DNA of 64,000 bases. It comes from Xylanibacter muris. GTDB lineage: Bacteria; Bacteroidota; Bacteroidia; Bacteroidales; Bacteroidaceae. The position numbers and the translations under genes were made by a program. Positions 1-8,314 of the stretch are shown here, piece after piece (positions within the stretch are counted from its first letter, which is position 1; each line of letters opens with the position of its first letter). The notes beneath the pieces were generated by a model, which was not told the origin of the DNA, ran no database searches, and worked only from the letters and a program-made list of their open reading frames with translations. The stretch covers positions 124,001-188,000 of the forward strand of contig NZ_JABKKF010000005.1 of the NCBI RefSeq assembly GCF_013166605.1. The letters are read 5' to 3'.

Positions 1-1584
1 GACTATGTGCAGGAAGCGTTACGGCAGATCGTGAGTGCTACGGGACATCAGCAGCGGCTTGCACGGGAAGGCATGGTGATGAAAAACGGCATGGCTCCGT
101 CGGAGGATGTGGTGAAATACGAACGTCTTGTCGTGGAAGTGGCTTCCGGAATCAAGATGCTGGAATTGGGGCTGCCTTCACGCTTGTCCGATGAAAGCCT
201 TAAGACGGTGGACTATTGGTGTCGGGAGTTCAAGGAGAATCCATGCCTGACGGATGCGCTCGAAAGCGATGTGAACAATGCGCTCGAAGTCATCCGTAAG
301 GCGGAACGGGGTGAGAAAATCGAGTATGCCACGATGCGCAACAGGCGGCAGACATCGACCATGCAGGAGCAGATGCCCAAGCACTATTTCGTGGCGAACG
401 AAATCAGCCGCCATCCCGACAAAGAGGCGAAAAGTATCGTCCTCGTCATTGACCGGCAGAATAAATCTGCGGATGTCATCCTGCCAGCCGGAGCTTCCAC
501 AGAGACGGATAACGAGATTCCGGGCATGAACAAAGGACGTATCGAACGGGCTTTGCAGAAGGAGGGAGTCGAGCAGGTACATTTTTATAATAACAATGGT
601 GCTTTGGGGTACAGACCCGATGACGGTTACTTCGCCGAGAAGTTGGTGACATTGGCCCGGTTGAAGAACCGCACGTTGGAAATGCTCTCCACGCTGGACG
701 TTTCATCAGCCGTCAAACGGGCGAATGAGGTCGGTTTCGATGCCGTGCAAATGATTCAGGATGACAAGAACCGCTGGGCACTTTATATCAAGCCTGAAAA
801 CAAGAGCGGGTACAGCGTATATCCCGACAAGGAGGACGTGAACCGTTTTTTCTCCACGCTCAAGCAGGCGATGGATAACCTCGACAAGGTGCGCATGGAG
901 CTGGCATACAAGTATTACGCTTTGGCAGAGGTCAAGCCCGACCTGAAAGTGGATTTGTTCGGCAGCCCGACATCGGAAATTGACCTGAACCGGATTCAGC
1001 GCGTGTCCGTCTTCAAGACCAAGCAGGATGGTATTCAGTGCGTGGCGACCATAGACGGACAGAAGCTGCAGCCCCGCAGCGTTACTCCGCAGCAATGGCA
1101 GCGGATGTGGGTGGCGGAGGACAAAAACGAATACAAACGACATCTGGCGGCTACATTGTTTGCCGATGTTCTGCAAAAGGGACAATCCGTCGGGGAACAG
1201 AGACAAGAAGAAAATGTACAACACCAGAATGAAACGGTGGTGGAAAATCATACGGAGGATACGAAAAACGAAGAAAATGTTTCCGTACAGCGTCAGTTCT
1301 GGGACAAACTCAAGGAAAAACATCCCGATGCCATGCAACTGATCCGCACGAATGAAGTGTACCGGCTCTATAATGAGGACGCTGTAAAGGGCGCAGAGAT
1401 ATTGGGAATCGCGATAAAGGAGAATCCGGAGCGTGGTTTTTCGTCTTTCGCAGAGTTCCCGAAGGAAGAGCTTGACAGCCACTTGCCCAAACTCGTGCGT
1501 GCCGGCCAGCGTGTCGCTATCTGTGAACAGGCCGCAGAGCAACAGGACATTGAGCAGGAAACCCATCGGGGGATTCGTAGATAA
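1..1584 (+). CDS. Polyvalent conjugative-element protein with C-terminal MutS-I-like domain (5' partial)
   Basis: The frame is open from the first base, so the protein probably begins outside the window; the first internal start is GTG at 7. Most of the protein is soluble and of no family I recognise. Roughly the last 100 residues (RQFWDKLKEKHPDAMQLIR to VRAGQRVAICEQ) follow the pattern of the MutS N-terminal mismatch-recognition domain: a kYPD..lLFRmGdFYElf-like segment (here TNEVYRLYNEDA), then AEILGI, then a PxxxLDxxLPKLVRAGxRVAICEQ-like end. The Phe-Tyr-Glu mismatch-reading motif is replaced by Val-Tyr-Arg, so mismatch reading is unlikely. A Gln/Glu/Asn-rich linker separates the two parts. 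It ends 9 nt before a cell-wall hydrolase gene, probably in one operon. The role in transfer is inferred. Confidence 0.75.
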   Translation, partial: DYVQEALRQIVSATGHQQRLAREGMVMKNGMAPSEDVVKYERLVVEVASGIKMLELGLPSRLSDESLKTVDYWCREFKENPCLTDALESDVNNALEVIRKAERGEKIEYATMRNRRQTSTMQEQMPKHYFVANEISRHPDKEAKSIVLVIDRQNKSADVILPAGASTETDNEIPGMNKGRIERALQKEGVEQVHFYNNNGALGYRPDDGYFAEKLVTLARLKNRTLEMLSTLDVSSAVKRANEVGFDAVQMIQDDKNRWALYIKPENKSGYSVYPDKEDVNRFFSTLKQAMDNLDKVRMELAYKYYALAEVKPDLKVDLFGSPTSEIDLNRIQRVSVFKTKQDGIQCVATIDGQKLQPRSVTPQQWQRMWVAEDKNEYKRHLAATLFADVLQKGQSVGEQRQEENVQHQNETVVENHTEDTKNEENVSVQRQFWDKLKEKHPDAMQLIRTNEVYRLYNEDAVKGAEILGIAIKENPERGFSSFAEFPKEELDSHLPKLVRAGQRVAICEQAAEQQDIEQETHRGIRR

Positions 1585-1593
1585 GGAGGGATT

Positions 1594-3150
1594 ATGAGCA
1601 GAAATCAGGAATATGCACAGCAGTATGCGGAGTTTGCAATGGAACAGATGCGCCGGTATGGAATCCCCGCTTCGGTGACATTGGCGCAAGGAATTTTGGA
1701 GAGCAGCAACGGACGGAGCCGGCTGGCACAGAACGAGAACAATCATTTCGGCATCAAGGCTACGCCCTCATGGATTGCAGAGGGTGGCCGGTACGGTCTG
1801 TATTCGGATGACAAACCAAACGAAAAGTTTTGCAGCTATGACAGCGTGGGTGATTCATACGAACACCATTCCCGTTTTTTGAAGGAGAACAGCCGCTATG
1901 CCGGTTGCTTCAAGCTATCCCCGGACGATTACAAGGGCTGGACGCAAAGTATCGAGAAGGCCGGTTACGCCACTGGCGGCAGGTATGCCGAGAACCTGCA
2001 AAAAATCATCGAACAGAACGGCTTGCAGCAGTATGACCGGTTGGTCATGCAGGAGATGGTGGCTCAAGGCAGGGAGTTCGGTGTGGAGAACAATCCGCTC
2101 CGTACATCCGGGGAGGTGACGAATGCAAACGGCTACTCGTTCCCTGTCGAACGAAAAGAGTTCCTTTTCGTGACCTCACCTTTCGGTATGCGGCAAGACC
2201 CGATGGACGGCACGAAGCAAAAGATGCACAAGGGTGTCGATATACGGTGCAACGGTGACGCGGTACTGGCAACGGAGAACGGCGGCAAAGTTATAGCCGT
2301 CAATCACAATAAGAACACGCCCGGCGGCAAGTCGCTGACGATGGAATATGCCCGTGCTGATGGCAGCAAGGTACAATGTACCTATATGCACCTACGCGAG
2401 GTTTCCGTAAAAGTCGGTGATTCGGTTCAAGTCGGTGGGCGGCTCGGCATATCCGGCAACACGGGGACACGGACAACGGGTGAGCATCTGCACTTCGGAG
2501 TGGCAAACATTTATGCCGACGGAACACGCCGAGACATAGATCCTGCGGCGTATCTGGCGGAAATCGCCCAAAAGGGACAGCTCAAACAACAAATGCTGCA
2601 TAACGGCAATGACCTGCTTGCCAAATATAAGAGAGCGGAAGCACCATCAGTTGAAAAGAATCTTTCACCCGACGAATGGATGAAGAAGCTGCTCTCCTCG
2701 GAGGACAGTGGCGTGGGCTTGTCAGGATGTAACGACCCGATTGTGGAAATGGCTATGACCGCTTTCGCCTCCCTTATGCTTCTGGCGACACAGATTGATA
2801 ATCGGAACGAGGAAGAACAGAAAGCGGCAATATCGGCGGCGATGGACTCCCGGAACATCGACTTAATGCCGTTGTTACCGAATATGAAAAACTGCGACCT
2901 GACCATCGGCGAGAACGGCAAGGCCATTCTACGAGTGGATAATGGCGAACTGCGCGTCTCTCGTGAGCTGACTGCCGCCGAACTGAGCCGGTTATCGGCC
3001 ACACTGAACAACCACACTCTTCCGGAAGAGACCAGACGGATGCGTGTAGCCGGTATGCTGAACACGATTATCCTGTCGGAGGCGGCCTCACAGAATTTCG
3101 AGCAAGGGATGTCCCAACAACAGGGTCAGACGGAGAACCTGAAAAGATAA
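1594..3150 (+). CDS. Bifunctional peptidoglycan hydrolase (glucosaminidase + M23 peptidase)
   Basis: The protein (518 aa) has two cell-wall-cutting domains. Residues about 5-150 match the FlgJ/GH73 glucosaminidase type, with the usual catalytic Glu in GILES (Glu36) and the NNHFGIK signature. Residues about 185-320 are an M23 (LytM) zinc endopeptidase with HKGVD (His212, Asp216) and HLHFG (His298, His300). The C-terminal 190 residues are unassigned. No signal peptide is evident, so export may use the conjugation apparatus. Such hydrolases open the wall for a conjugation channel. A purine-rich AAGGAGGG lies 5-12 nt before the ATG. Confidence 0.88.
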   Translation: MSRNQEYAQQYAEFAMEQMRRYGIPASVTLAQGILESSNGRSRLAQNENNHFGIKATPSWIAEGGRYGLYSDDKPNEKFCSYDSVGDSYEHHSRFLKENSRYAGCFKLSPDDYKGWTQSIEKAGYATGGRYAENLQKIIEQNGLQQYDRLVMQEMVAQGREFGVENNPLRTSGEVTNANGYSFPVERKEFLFVTSPFGMRQDPMDGTKQKMHKGVDIRCNGDAVLATENGGKVIAVNHNKNTPGGKSLTMEYARADGSKVQCTYMHLREVSVKVGDSVQVGGRLGISGNTGTRTTGEHLHFGVANIYADGTRRDIDPAAYLAEIAQKGQLKQQMLHNGNDLLAKYKRAEAPSVEKNLSPDEWMKKLLSSEDSGVGLSGCNDPIVEMAMTAFASLMLLATQIDNRNEEEQKAAISAAMDSRNIDLMPLLPNMKNCDLTIGENGKAILRVDNGELRVSRELTAAELSRLSATLNNHTLPEETRRMRVAGMLNTIILSEAASQNFEQGMSQQQGQTENLKR

Positions 3151-3162
3151 AGGCATGGCGAT

Positions 3163-3339
3163 ATGATAAAATGCGTGATGATACAGCTATGCAAATGTCT
3201 GGCAGGGATTTCCATTCTTGCCCTGCACGTCCTGTTCTGCTATCATCTGTTCGGATGGATAGCGACGCTTGTTATCGTGGGCGTGCAACTGGTTCTCGCC
3301 GGATGGATAGTCTGGGCGATGATACGCGCTCCCGATTAG
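3163..3339 (+). CDS. Small membrane protein, 58 aa
   Basis: A short open frame starts with ATG 13 nt after the hydrolase stop and reads MIKCVMIQLCKCLAGISILA..., ending IRAPD. It has two hydrophobic stretches (residues about 12-30 and 32-53) that could each span a membrane, and several cysteines near the N-terminus. Its position between the hydrolase and the single-strand-binding-like gene suggests it belongs to the same operon. I do not recognise a family. Alternative frames over the same bases give no hydrophobic pattern. Confidence 0.5.
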   Translation: MIKCVMIQLCKCLAGISILALHVLFCYHLFGWIATLVIVGVQLVLAGWIVWAMIRAPD

Positions 3340-3423
3340 TTTCCATACACCACAGTTCAACATCAATAAACCCCATGTTTCACTTGTCGGATGATCCATG
3401 TATCATTAAAGACAGAAAAACAG

Positions 3424-4035
3424 ATGATTAAATGTAATGTTACGGTATGCGGCATTATCGGCCGCGATGCGTCGATGCGCACGAATAAGGAGGGAAAGTC
3501 ATTTCTGACCTTTCCGCTCAAGGTCATGGTTCCGGGAACGGGCGGCCAGAATATGAATATCGAGGTGGATGTCCGCAAGGACGGCAGTCAGGAAGATACC
3601 GCCGGCTATCGGAACGGCTCGCATGTCGAAGTGAGGGGTACGATGTATCTCAAACGCCGGGGTGAGAAACTCTATTTCAACCTTTTCGCCAATGAGGTGT
3701 GCAATGCTTCGGCGGATGACGCGGATGGAATCAAGGGCGAGCTGGTATTTCGCGGCAAGGTGGGTCAGAACATCGAGGAAAAAAGGGATAAGAAAGAACA
3801 GCCCTACACGGTGTTCTCGGCATTCAGCGCGGAGAAGGTTGATAACGGCTTCGAGTACCAGTGGGTACGCTTCTTCTGTTTCGGCTACGAGCGTGAAGAG
3901 TGGTTGCAGGCCGGTGTGAAGGTGGACGCCAAGGGGGAAATGAACCTGTCGGCACACAACGGTAAAATCAACCTGTCCTGCAAGGTGGAAGAGCTTGCCC
4001 AGCATGTATCGGATTCGTCTAACCACAATCAGTGA
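3424..4035 (+). CDS. Single-strand DNA-binding-like (OB-fold) protein
   Basis: The 203-aa protein begins MIKCNVTVCGIIGRDA and resembles SSB-type OB folds: a GxIGrDA opening, a SFLTFPLKVM strand, and ...VEVRGTMYLKRRGEKLYF. A second similar pattern (VFRGKVGQNIEEKRDK...VRFFCFGYER...) suggests two OB folds in tandem. It would bind single-stranded DNA in transfer or replication of the element. The start at 3424 is preferred over an in-frame ATG at 3391 because it opens directly on the first conserved strand. The stop overlaps the start region of the next gene, implying coupling. Confidence 0.72.
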   Translation: MIKCNVTVCGIIGRDASMRTNKEGKSFLTFPLKVMVPGTGGQNMNIEVDVRKDGSQEDTAGYRNGSHVEVRGTMYLKRRGEKLYFNLFANEVCNASADDADGIKGELVFRGKVGQNIEEKRDKKEQPYTVFSAFSAEKVDNGFEYQWVRFFCFGYEREEWLQAGVKVDAKGEMNLSAHNGKINLSCKVEELAQHVSDSSNHNQ

Positions 4036-4040
4036 CGCTT

Positions 4041-5723
4041 ATGGCTGGGTACAGAAAAAAGAATGCCGACGGGCCTAACAGCGAAGACAAGGCTCTTGAC
4101 CTGTTCGCGGAAATGATGATCGAGAAAATCGAGAGCATCCGCAAGGACTGGAAAAAGCCCTGGTTCACCGAGGGCGCGTTGCAATGGCCGAAAAATCTTT
4201 CGGGGCGCGAGTATAACGGCATGAACGCATTTATGTTGTTACTGCATTGCGAGAAAGAGGGATACAAAATCCCACGTTTCTGCACGTTCGACTGTGTGCA
4301 ACGGCTCAATAATCCCGGCAAGGACGGAAAGGAACTGCCTCGTGTCTCCGTGTTGCGCGGCGAGAAGTCCTTTCCGGTCATGCTGACCACGTTTACGTGC
4401 ATCCACAAAGAAACGAAAGAGAAAATCAAGTATGAGGATTACAAGAAACTCTCCGATGATGAAAAAAAAGAGTACAATGTCTATCCGAATATGAAGGTGT
4501 TCCGGGTCTTCAATGTGGCGCAGACCAATTTGCAGGAAGCACGTCCGGAATTGTGGAAAAAGTTGGAAGAGGAAAATGTGCGTCCGGCAATCGAGGGTGG
4601 CGAGCATTTCAGTTTCGCACCTGTAGATACGATGATAAAGGATAACCTTTGGATTTGTCCGATCACGCCGAAGCATCAGGACAGTGCCTACTACTCAATC
4701 ACGAAGAATGAAATCATCGTACCGGAAAAAGAGCAGTTCAAATCGGGGGAATCATTCTATGGAACGCTTTTCCACGAGATGACGCACTCGACCGGTGCGG
4801 AAAGTGTACTCGACCGGTTCAAGCCAACTTCATTCGGTTCTCCGGAATATGCACGTGAGGAACTGGTGGCCGAACTCGGCAGTGCACTGGTCGCCCAACG
4901 TTACGGCATGACCAAGCATATAAAGGAGGACAGTTGCGCCTATCTCAAAGGGTGGCTCGATGAGTTGAAAGAATCGCCGCAATTCATCAAAACCACGTTG
5001 CTCGATGTGAAAAAAGCGGCCTCGCTGATTACGCAAAGGGTGGATAAGATTGCGCAGGAGTTGGAGCAGCACATCGGCGAGGAACAAGAGGTTGCCCCGA
5101 AAGAAAAGGTGTACTATTCTTCGGTGGTTTATCTCCAGTCCATCGATGACACGAGCCAACTCGACGAACTCAAGGACAAAGGGGACTATGAGGGATTGCT
5201 GACGCTCGCCAAGGAGTATTACGACGGCAACGGCATCAACGAGCAATACACGTATTCATCGCCTACGAACAACAAGGGTGACGACCTTCTTATCGAGGAT
5301 AAGAATTTTGCCGTAGTGTACAATGGGAGTGTCGGAGGAACATACGAAGTGATGTTGAAATTCACGGAGCAGGAAGTTCGTGACCATATCCGGCGTTACG
5401 GTGTCGATCTTGCCGGAGAGATAATCAAAGAGGTTGCCAAGGATATGGCCGCAGAGCAGTTCTCCGCTATGGCACAGCAAAAGACACCGGCATTCGAGAT
5501 GCCGAATGGTGACGTGCTGTATGTTGAATACAACCGGGAATCAGATACATTGGATGTAGGACAGGCTGCCAATGCAGGCATTATTGTTCAACATCGGTTT
5601 CCGTATGACCACAATGTCGAATTGGACGCCAACCTGCAAAAGGTAAATGAAAAGCTGAACGAGACGGAAGAATATCGGGAAGTGTTACAAGAGGCAGAAT
5701 ACAGCGGCGGAATGCGGCGTTAG
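4041..5723 (+). CDS. ArdC-type antirestriction protein with zincin metallopeptidase domain
   Basis: Residues about 10-140 match the ArdC N-terminal single-strand-DNA-binding domain (WKKPWF...NLSGREYNGMNAFMLLL...FCTFDCVQRL). Residues about 200-330 are the polyvalent-protein metallopeptidase domain with FHEMTH (His245, Glu246, His249) and a downstream EELVAELG helix that probably gives the third ligand. About 190 further residues form an unassigned tail. ArdC proteins accompany incoming plasmid DNA and protect it from restriction. ATG 4041 is chosen; a GTG at 4032 overlaps the previous stop. This gene is on the plus strand, unlike the hairpin-linked cargo genes to its right. Confidence 0.85.
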   Translation: MAGYRKKNADGPNSEDKALDLFAEMMIEKIESIRKDWKKPWFTEGALQWPKNLSGREYNGMNAFMLLLHCEKEGYKIPRFCTFDCVQRLNNPGKDGKELPRVSVLRGEKSFPVMLTTFTCIHKETKEKIKYEDYKKLSDDEKKEYNVYPNMKVFRVFNVAQTNLQEARPELWKKLEEENVRPAIEGGEHFSFAPVDTMIKDNLWICPITPKHQDSAYYSITKNEIIVPEKEQFKSGESFYGTLFHEMTHSTGAESVLDRFKPTSFGSPEYAREELVAELGSALVAQRYGMTKHIKEDSCAYLKGWLDELKESPQFIKTTLLDVKKAASLITQRVDKIAQELEQHIGEEQEVAPKEKVYYSSVVYLQSIDDTSQLDELKDKGDYEGLLTLAKEYYDGNGINEQYTYSSPTNNKGDDLLIEDKNFAVVYNGSVGGTYEVMLKFTEQEVRDHIRRYGVDLAGEIIKEVAKDMAAEQFSAMAQQKTPAFEMPNGDVLYVEYNRESDTLDVGQAANAGIIVQHRFPYDHNVELDANLQKVNEKLNETEEYREVLQEAEYSGGMRR

Positions 5724-5742
5724 AGGGCGATGTATAAGCGAT

Positions 5743-5777
5743 GTGGAGCGGACTGTAAAAGTCTGCTCCACGTTTTT
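5743..5777 (+). terminator. Rho-independent terminator after the ArdC-like gene
   Basis: GTGGAGC (5743-5749) pairs with GCTCCAC (5765-5771), and inner bases GACT/AGTC extend the stem. A run of five T follows at 5773-5777. It lies 20 nt after the stop and ends the plus-strand operon. Confidence 0.85.
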
Positions 5778-5780
5778 ATA

Positions 5781-5812
5781 GCCTGCACCGATGCCATAGA
5801 TACGATGCAGGC
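5781..5812. repeat. Short inverted repeat between convergent genes
   Basis: GCCTGCA (5781-5787) and TGCAGGC (5806-5812) are perfect inverted arms, 9 nt beyond the end of the minus-strand gene that stops at 5821. No T-run follows on either strand, so a termination role for the leftward operon is only possible. Confidence 0.4.
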
Positions 5813-5820
5813 TGTTCATA

Positions 5821-6195
5821 TTATTGGTTCAATAAGCAGTCAATCATTGACTGTAGGTCTGACAGGTCACAATATTGATTCCGTCCGCCGGTGTAGTCCT
5901 TTGCGTGCTTGGCTGTCCGTATAAGGAACGAACCGAGTTCGATTCTTACACCGCTGCCCATTCGGGAGAGGGTGGATGAGTGACTGATATAAACGAATTT
6001 ACCGTTACGTTCAACAAAACAAGAGGTGTCGTAATGTCCTTTTGAATTGGATACCGTCGTTGCATCAACTGCTTTTGCATATTTGGAAATCTCACGCACC
6101 AAAGCGGTTTGGAAATTGCGGTATTCCTTTGAAACATAACTGCCTGCATCCGCAAGGACGGAAGATTGCCATTTGGTATAAAAATTCTGTGCCAT
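5821..6195 (-). CDS. Hypothetical cargo protein, 124 aa
   Basis: Last gene of a three-gene leftward operon (6933 to 5821). The protein starts MAQNFYTKWQSSVLADAG; a start further upstream at 6246 would overlap the neighbour and is less likely. It is soluble, with an N-terminal helical half and a strand-rich middle (GKFVYISHSSTL...GVRIELGSFLIRTAKH). I recognise no family. Like the other small cargo genes, it could be expressed from the folded single-strand promoter at 7001-7172. Confidence 0.65.
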   Translation of the reverse strand: MAQNFYTKWQSSVLADAGSYVSKEYRNFQTALVREISKYAKAVDATTVSNSKGHYDTSCFVERNGKFVYISHSSTLSRMGSGVRIELGSFLIRTAKHAKDYTGGRNQYCDLSDLQSMIDCLLNQ

Positions 6196-6205
6196 ATTGA
6201 TTTTA

Positions 6206-6460
6206 TTATTGATTATGTAAGTAATTTTTCCACTTCTCGCCGTCAATGGTCAGCTTTTTCAATTCCCAATCGTATTCCACTTCCGGCATATTGGTATAAG
6301 GGAAATGAACGGTATAGCCTATCTGTCCGTAAGAGCAATGCAGAGGGGTAACACAAATCTCCCAACCGAAATAAAGTTGCGGTGTGCAGTATTTCCGCCA
6401 GTCGAAACGACCTGCGGCAATATTGCCGCAAAGTCGTTTGAGTATGCCGTTTGTTGTCAT
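6206..6460 (-). CDS. Small hypothetical cargo protein, 84 aa
   Basis: The ATG overlaps the stop of the upstream gene (ATGA overlap), and AAAGGAGGTG stands in front of it, so translational coupling is likely. The protein (MTTNGILKRLCGNIAAGRFD...) is rich in aromatic residues (Trp, Tyr, Phe) and has no membrane segment. No known family is recognised. It is the middle gene of the operon at 5821-6933. Confidence 0.65.
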   Translation of the reverse strand: MTTNGILKRLCGNIAAGRFDWRKYCTPQLYFGWEICVTPLHCSYGQIGYTVHFPYTNMPEVEYDWELKKLTIDGEKWKNYLHNQ

Positions 6461-6933
6461 TCCGCACCTCCTTTACTTAGAATTGTGAGTTGGTTCGGAC
6501 GGTCAGGAAACCAATAGGCATCACTGTCTATATATACGCATCTGCCGCCATTCCAAGGCATTCTGAAAGCCAACACCTCTTTGGGACCGAATACCACTCC
6601 GTAATCATTCGTGAACGCCACCATATCGCCAACAGCCAAATCATTGTCTGTTTCCATCACCTCTGAAAGCCGGTTGAAAAACTCCATGCCTTCAGCTTCC
6701 CGTTCCGCTCTCCATTTCCGGAACTCCTCTTTGTGACTTCTCGGTGTGGGTATCGGTGATAATTCCGATGCAAATACTTCTGCTTCCGAAATGCCGCTTG
6801 AAATCAGAATAATGCTGTCACTATCCACTTCTTCAGGTGCGGAAATCACTTTATACTCTCCGTCAGACTTGCCATTGTCGGGGTCATTCCAATAAAGGAG
6901 ATTGCCATTCTTGATGTAATCGTATTTACCCAT
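6457..6933 (-). CDS. Hypothetical cargo protein, 158 aa
   Basis: First gene of the leftward operon. The protein is acidic (MGKYDYIKNGNLLYWNDPDNGK...) and has a strand-rich C-terminal part (AVGDMVAFTNDYGVVFGPKEVLAF) that resembles a small beta-barrel such as SH3/KOW. That resemblance is weak. Its ATG lies about 70 nt from the expected start site of the single-strand promoter hairpin at 7001-7172. Function unknown. Confidence 0.65.
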   Translation of the reverse strand: MGKYDYIKNGNLLYWNDPDNGKSDGEYKVISAPEEVDSDSIILISSGISEAEVFASELSPIPTPRSHKEEFRKWRAEREAEGMEFFNRLSEVMETDNDLAVGDMVAFTNDYGVVFGPKEVLAFRMPWNGGRCVYIDSDAYWFPDRPNQLTILSKGGAE

Positions 6934-7000
6934 TGTCTTTTGATTTGTTGATTTTTATTTTTCCCTTTTCTTGAAGCCTTTCGACTTCGCCCAAAGGGGG

Positions 7001-7172
7001 TGTTTCATGTGCGTTTCAAACGGAGGATGCAAGAACAATGGGCAAGGAACCGGAGATGAAATTTTATGAATACCGTAATCTGTGATTGCGGAAGGTTCCG
7101 TCAAATTTCATTTCAGGTAGCCGTAGCGATACTTGAACAGTGTTCGTCCGCCGTACCTTTGCACACGAAACA
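7001..7172 (-). promoter_or_regulatory. Candidate single-stranded-DNA promoter hairpin A
   Basis: The plus strand can fold into a long imperfect hairpin. Base stem TGTTTCATGTGC (7001-7012) pairs with GCACACGAAACA (7161-7172). Above it is a bubble: GTTTCAAA (7013-7020) against the -7 box TACCTTTG (7154-7161). Then CGGAGGATG (7021-7029) pairs with CGTCCGCCG (7145-7153). Higher up, ATGAAATTT pairs with AAATTTCAT and the tip is AATC-TGT-GATT. A TTG lies 18 nt before the -7 box. On duplex DNA the promoter points right, away from the genes. In the folded strand it would transcribe left into the operon starting at 6933, giving a leader of about 70 nt. Confidence 0.68.
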
Positions 7173-7321
7173 AGCTGGTGGCGCAGGTCGGGGCAACGAG
7201 AAGATTATACTGGTTAGAATCGGGGGACATTATGGATAAAAAGGTAGTGCAGTTGCCTACGGAGGCTCGATAGAGCATGATTATAAAAGGTGTCGGGCTA
7301 CCCATACAGGATAGAATGAAA

Positions 7322-7344
7322 CCACCCGTTGCAAAAACGGGTGG
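7322..7344 (-). terminator. Hairpin terminator for the leftward gene at 7372-7854
   Basis: CCACCCGTT and AACGGGTGG form a nine-pair stem 28 nt beyond the stop of the minus-strand gene. Reading leftward, the stem is followed by TTTCATTC. The T-run is weak. Confidence 0.6.
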
Positions 7345-7371
7345 CTGTCGGATAGATATTGTTGGCAAATA

Positions 7372-7854
7372 TCAGAAATGATAATCAATAACTCCCCCAA
7401 TGTAAAGTATCGTACCTGGCTCAAGATTACAAACAAACTCCATGAACGCAAAGGATGGTTCGGCAAATGACTGGCATCCATCTCCGTCCAAATAGAAATG
7501 ATAAGCGACATCCAAAGGGTTTTCGATTGCTTGTCTTAGATTATAGGACACACTCCATGTCAGCATATTTTCAGCAGTAAGAACTTCCGCTTTCTTCCGG
7601 ATATTGGCGACATACTCCTCTTTCCATTGCTCTATACCGCCATTGTAACGCATAGTGTCTTCAGATAAAAGCTCGAACATACCTTTGGGTAGAGCTGAAT
7701 TGACCAAATAGGCAATATCCTCTTTACGGCTTTCATCATCTATATCCGCACAATAATCGTAAAAACTGTTATCTCCTTGCTGAAGCGTGTCCTCATTCAG
7801 ATAGTTGTTTTTTTCTATCTGCATTGTCGAAATTTGAAAAATCCTGCTGTGCAT
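7372..7854 (-). CDS. Hypothetical acidic cargo protein, up to 160 aa
   Basis: A single-gene cassette between a terminator (7322-7344) and hairpin B (7929-8101). The protein is acidic and mostly helical (EDTLQQGDNSFYDYCADIDDESRKEDIAYLV...), with no membrane segment and no recognised family. Two starts are possible: 7854 (MHSRIFQIST) or 7824 (MQIEKNNYLN). Neither has a clear ribosome-binding site. The conserved leader AAAAGGGAAATAAAAA lies between hairpin B and the start. Confidence 0.6.
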   Translation of the reverse strand: MHSRIFQISTMQIEKNNYLNEDTLQQGDNSFYDYCADIDDESRKEDIAYLVNSALPKGMFELLSEDTMRYNGGIEQWKEEYVANIRKKAEVLTAENMLTWSVSYNLRQAIENPLDVAYHFYLDGDGCQSFAEPSFAFMEFVCNLEPGTILYIGGVIDYHF

Positions 7855-7928
7855 AATTTTGATGTTTAATTAGTTGAACATTGTTTTTATTTCCCTTTTC
7901 TTGAAGCTCTCGGCTTCTTGTCGGGATG

Positions 7929-8101
7929 ATTTTTATGCAGGATACACAGAGGGGAAAGGACAATGAGACCAGTAAACAGTGAACGGGATGGAACGGAATA
8001 CCCAAATCTGTGATTTGCGGAAGGCTGCCGGGAACATCCGGGAACCGTTAGCGCAGCGGTACTTGGCGACAGTCCGGACGCTGTACCTTTGCATATAAAA
8101 T
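7929..8101 (-). promoter_or_regulatory. Candidate single-stranded-DNA promoter hairpin B
   Basis: Base stem ATTTTTATGC (7929-7938) pairs with GCATATAAAAT (8091-8101). The bubble is AGGATACA (7939-7946) against the -7 box TACCTTTG (8084-8091). CAGAG (7947-7951) then faces CGCTG (8079-8083). Inner stems include GGATG with CATCC and the tip CAAATC-TGT-GATTTG. TTG is again 18 nt before the -7 box. The stem base is about 78 nt from the ATG at 7854. Confidence 0.66.
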
Positions 8102-8210
8102 TCCACCGGCAAAGAGTGCCGATGGTGAGATAGAGATAGGGAAAAGACAGAATCGGAAGTATATAAAAGACAGTTCCTATATAAAAGGATTGACGGCTAC
8201 GCAACAAGCA

Positions 8211-8247
8211 AAGTCTCTCCAACCTGTTATACGGATTGGAGAGACTT
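8211..8247 (-). terminator. Hairpin terminator for the leftward gene at 8315-8896
   Basis: AAGTCTCTCCAA (8211-8222) and TTGGAGAGACTT (8236-8247) make a perfect 12-pair stem about 70 nt beyond the stop of the minus-strand gene. The T-content after it is modest on the minus strand. Confidence 0.6.
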
Positions 8248-8314
8248 ATGAAATAATGATTTGATGCTGAATGCGGTCTGCATACCGTCATTTCAGTTTC
8301 AGCATTTCTTCGAA

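Noticed and set aside
706-1746. 346-aa minus-strand open frame
   Set aside because: It lies opposite the MutS-I-like protein and the hydrolase, both supported by domain matches; no start signals.
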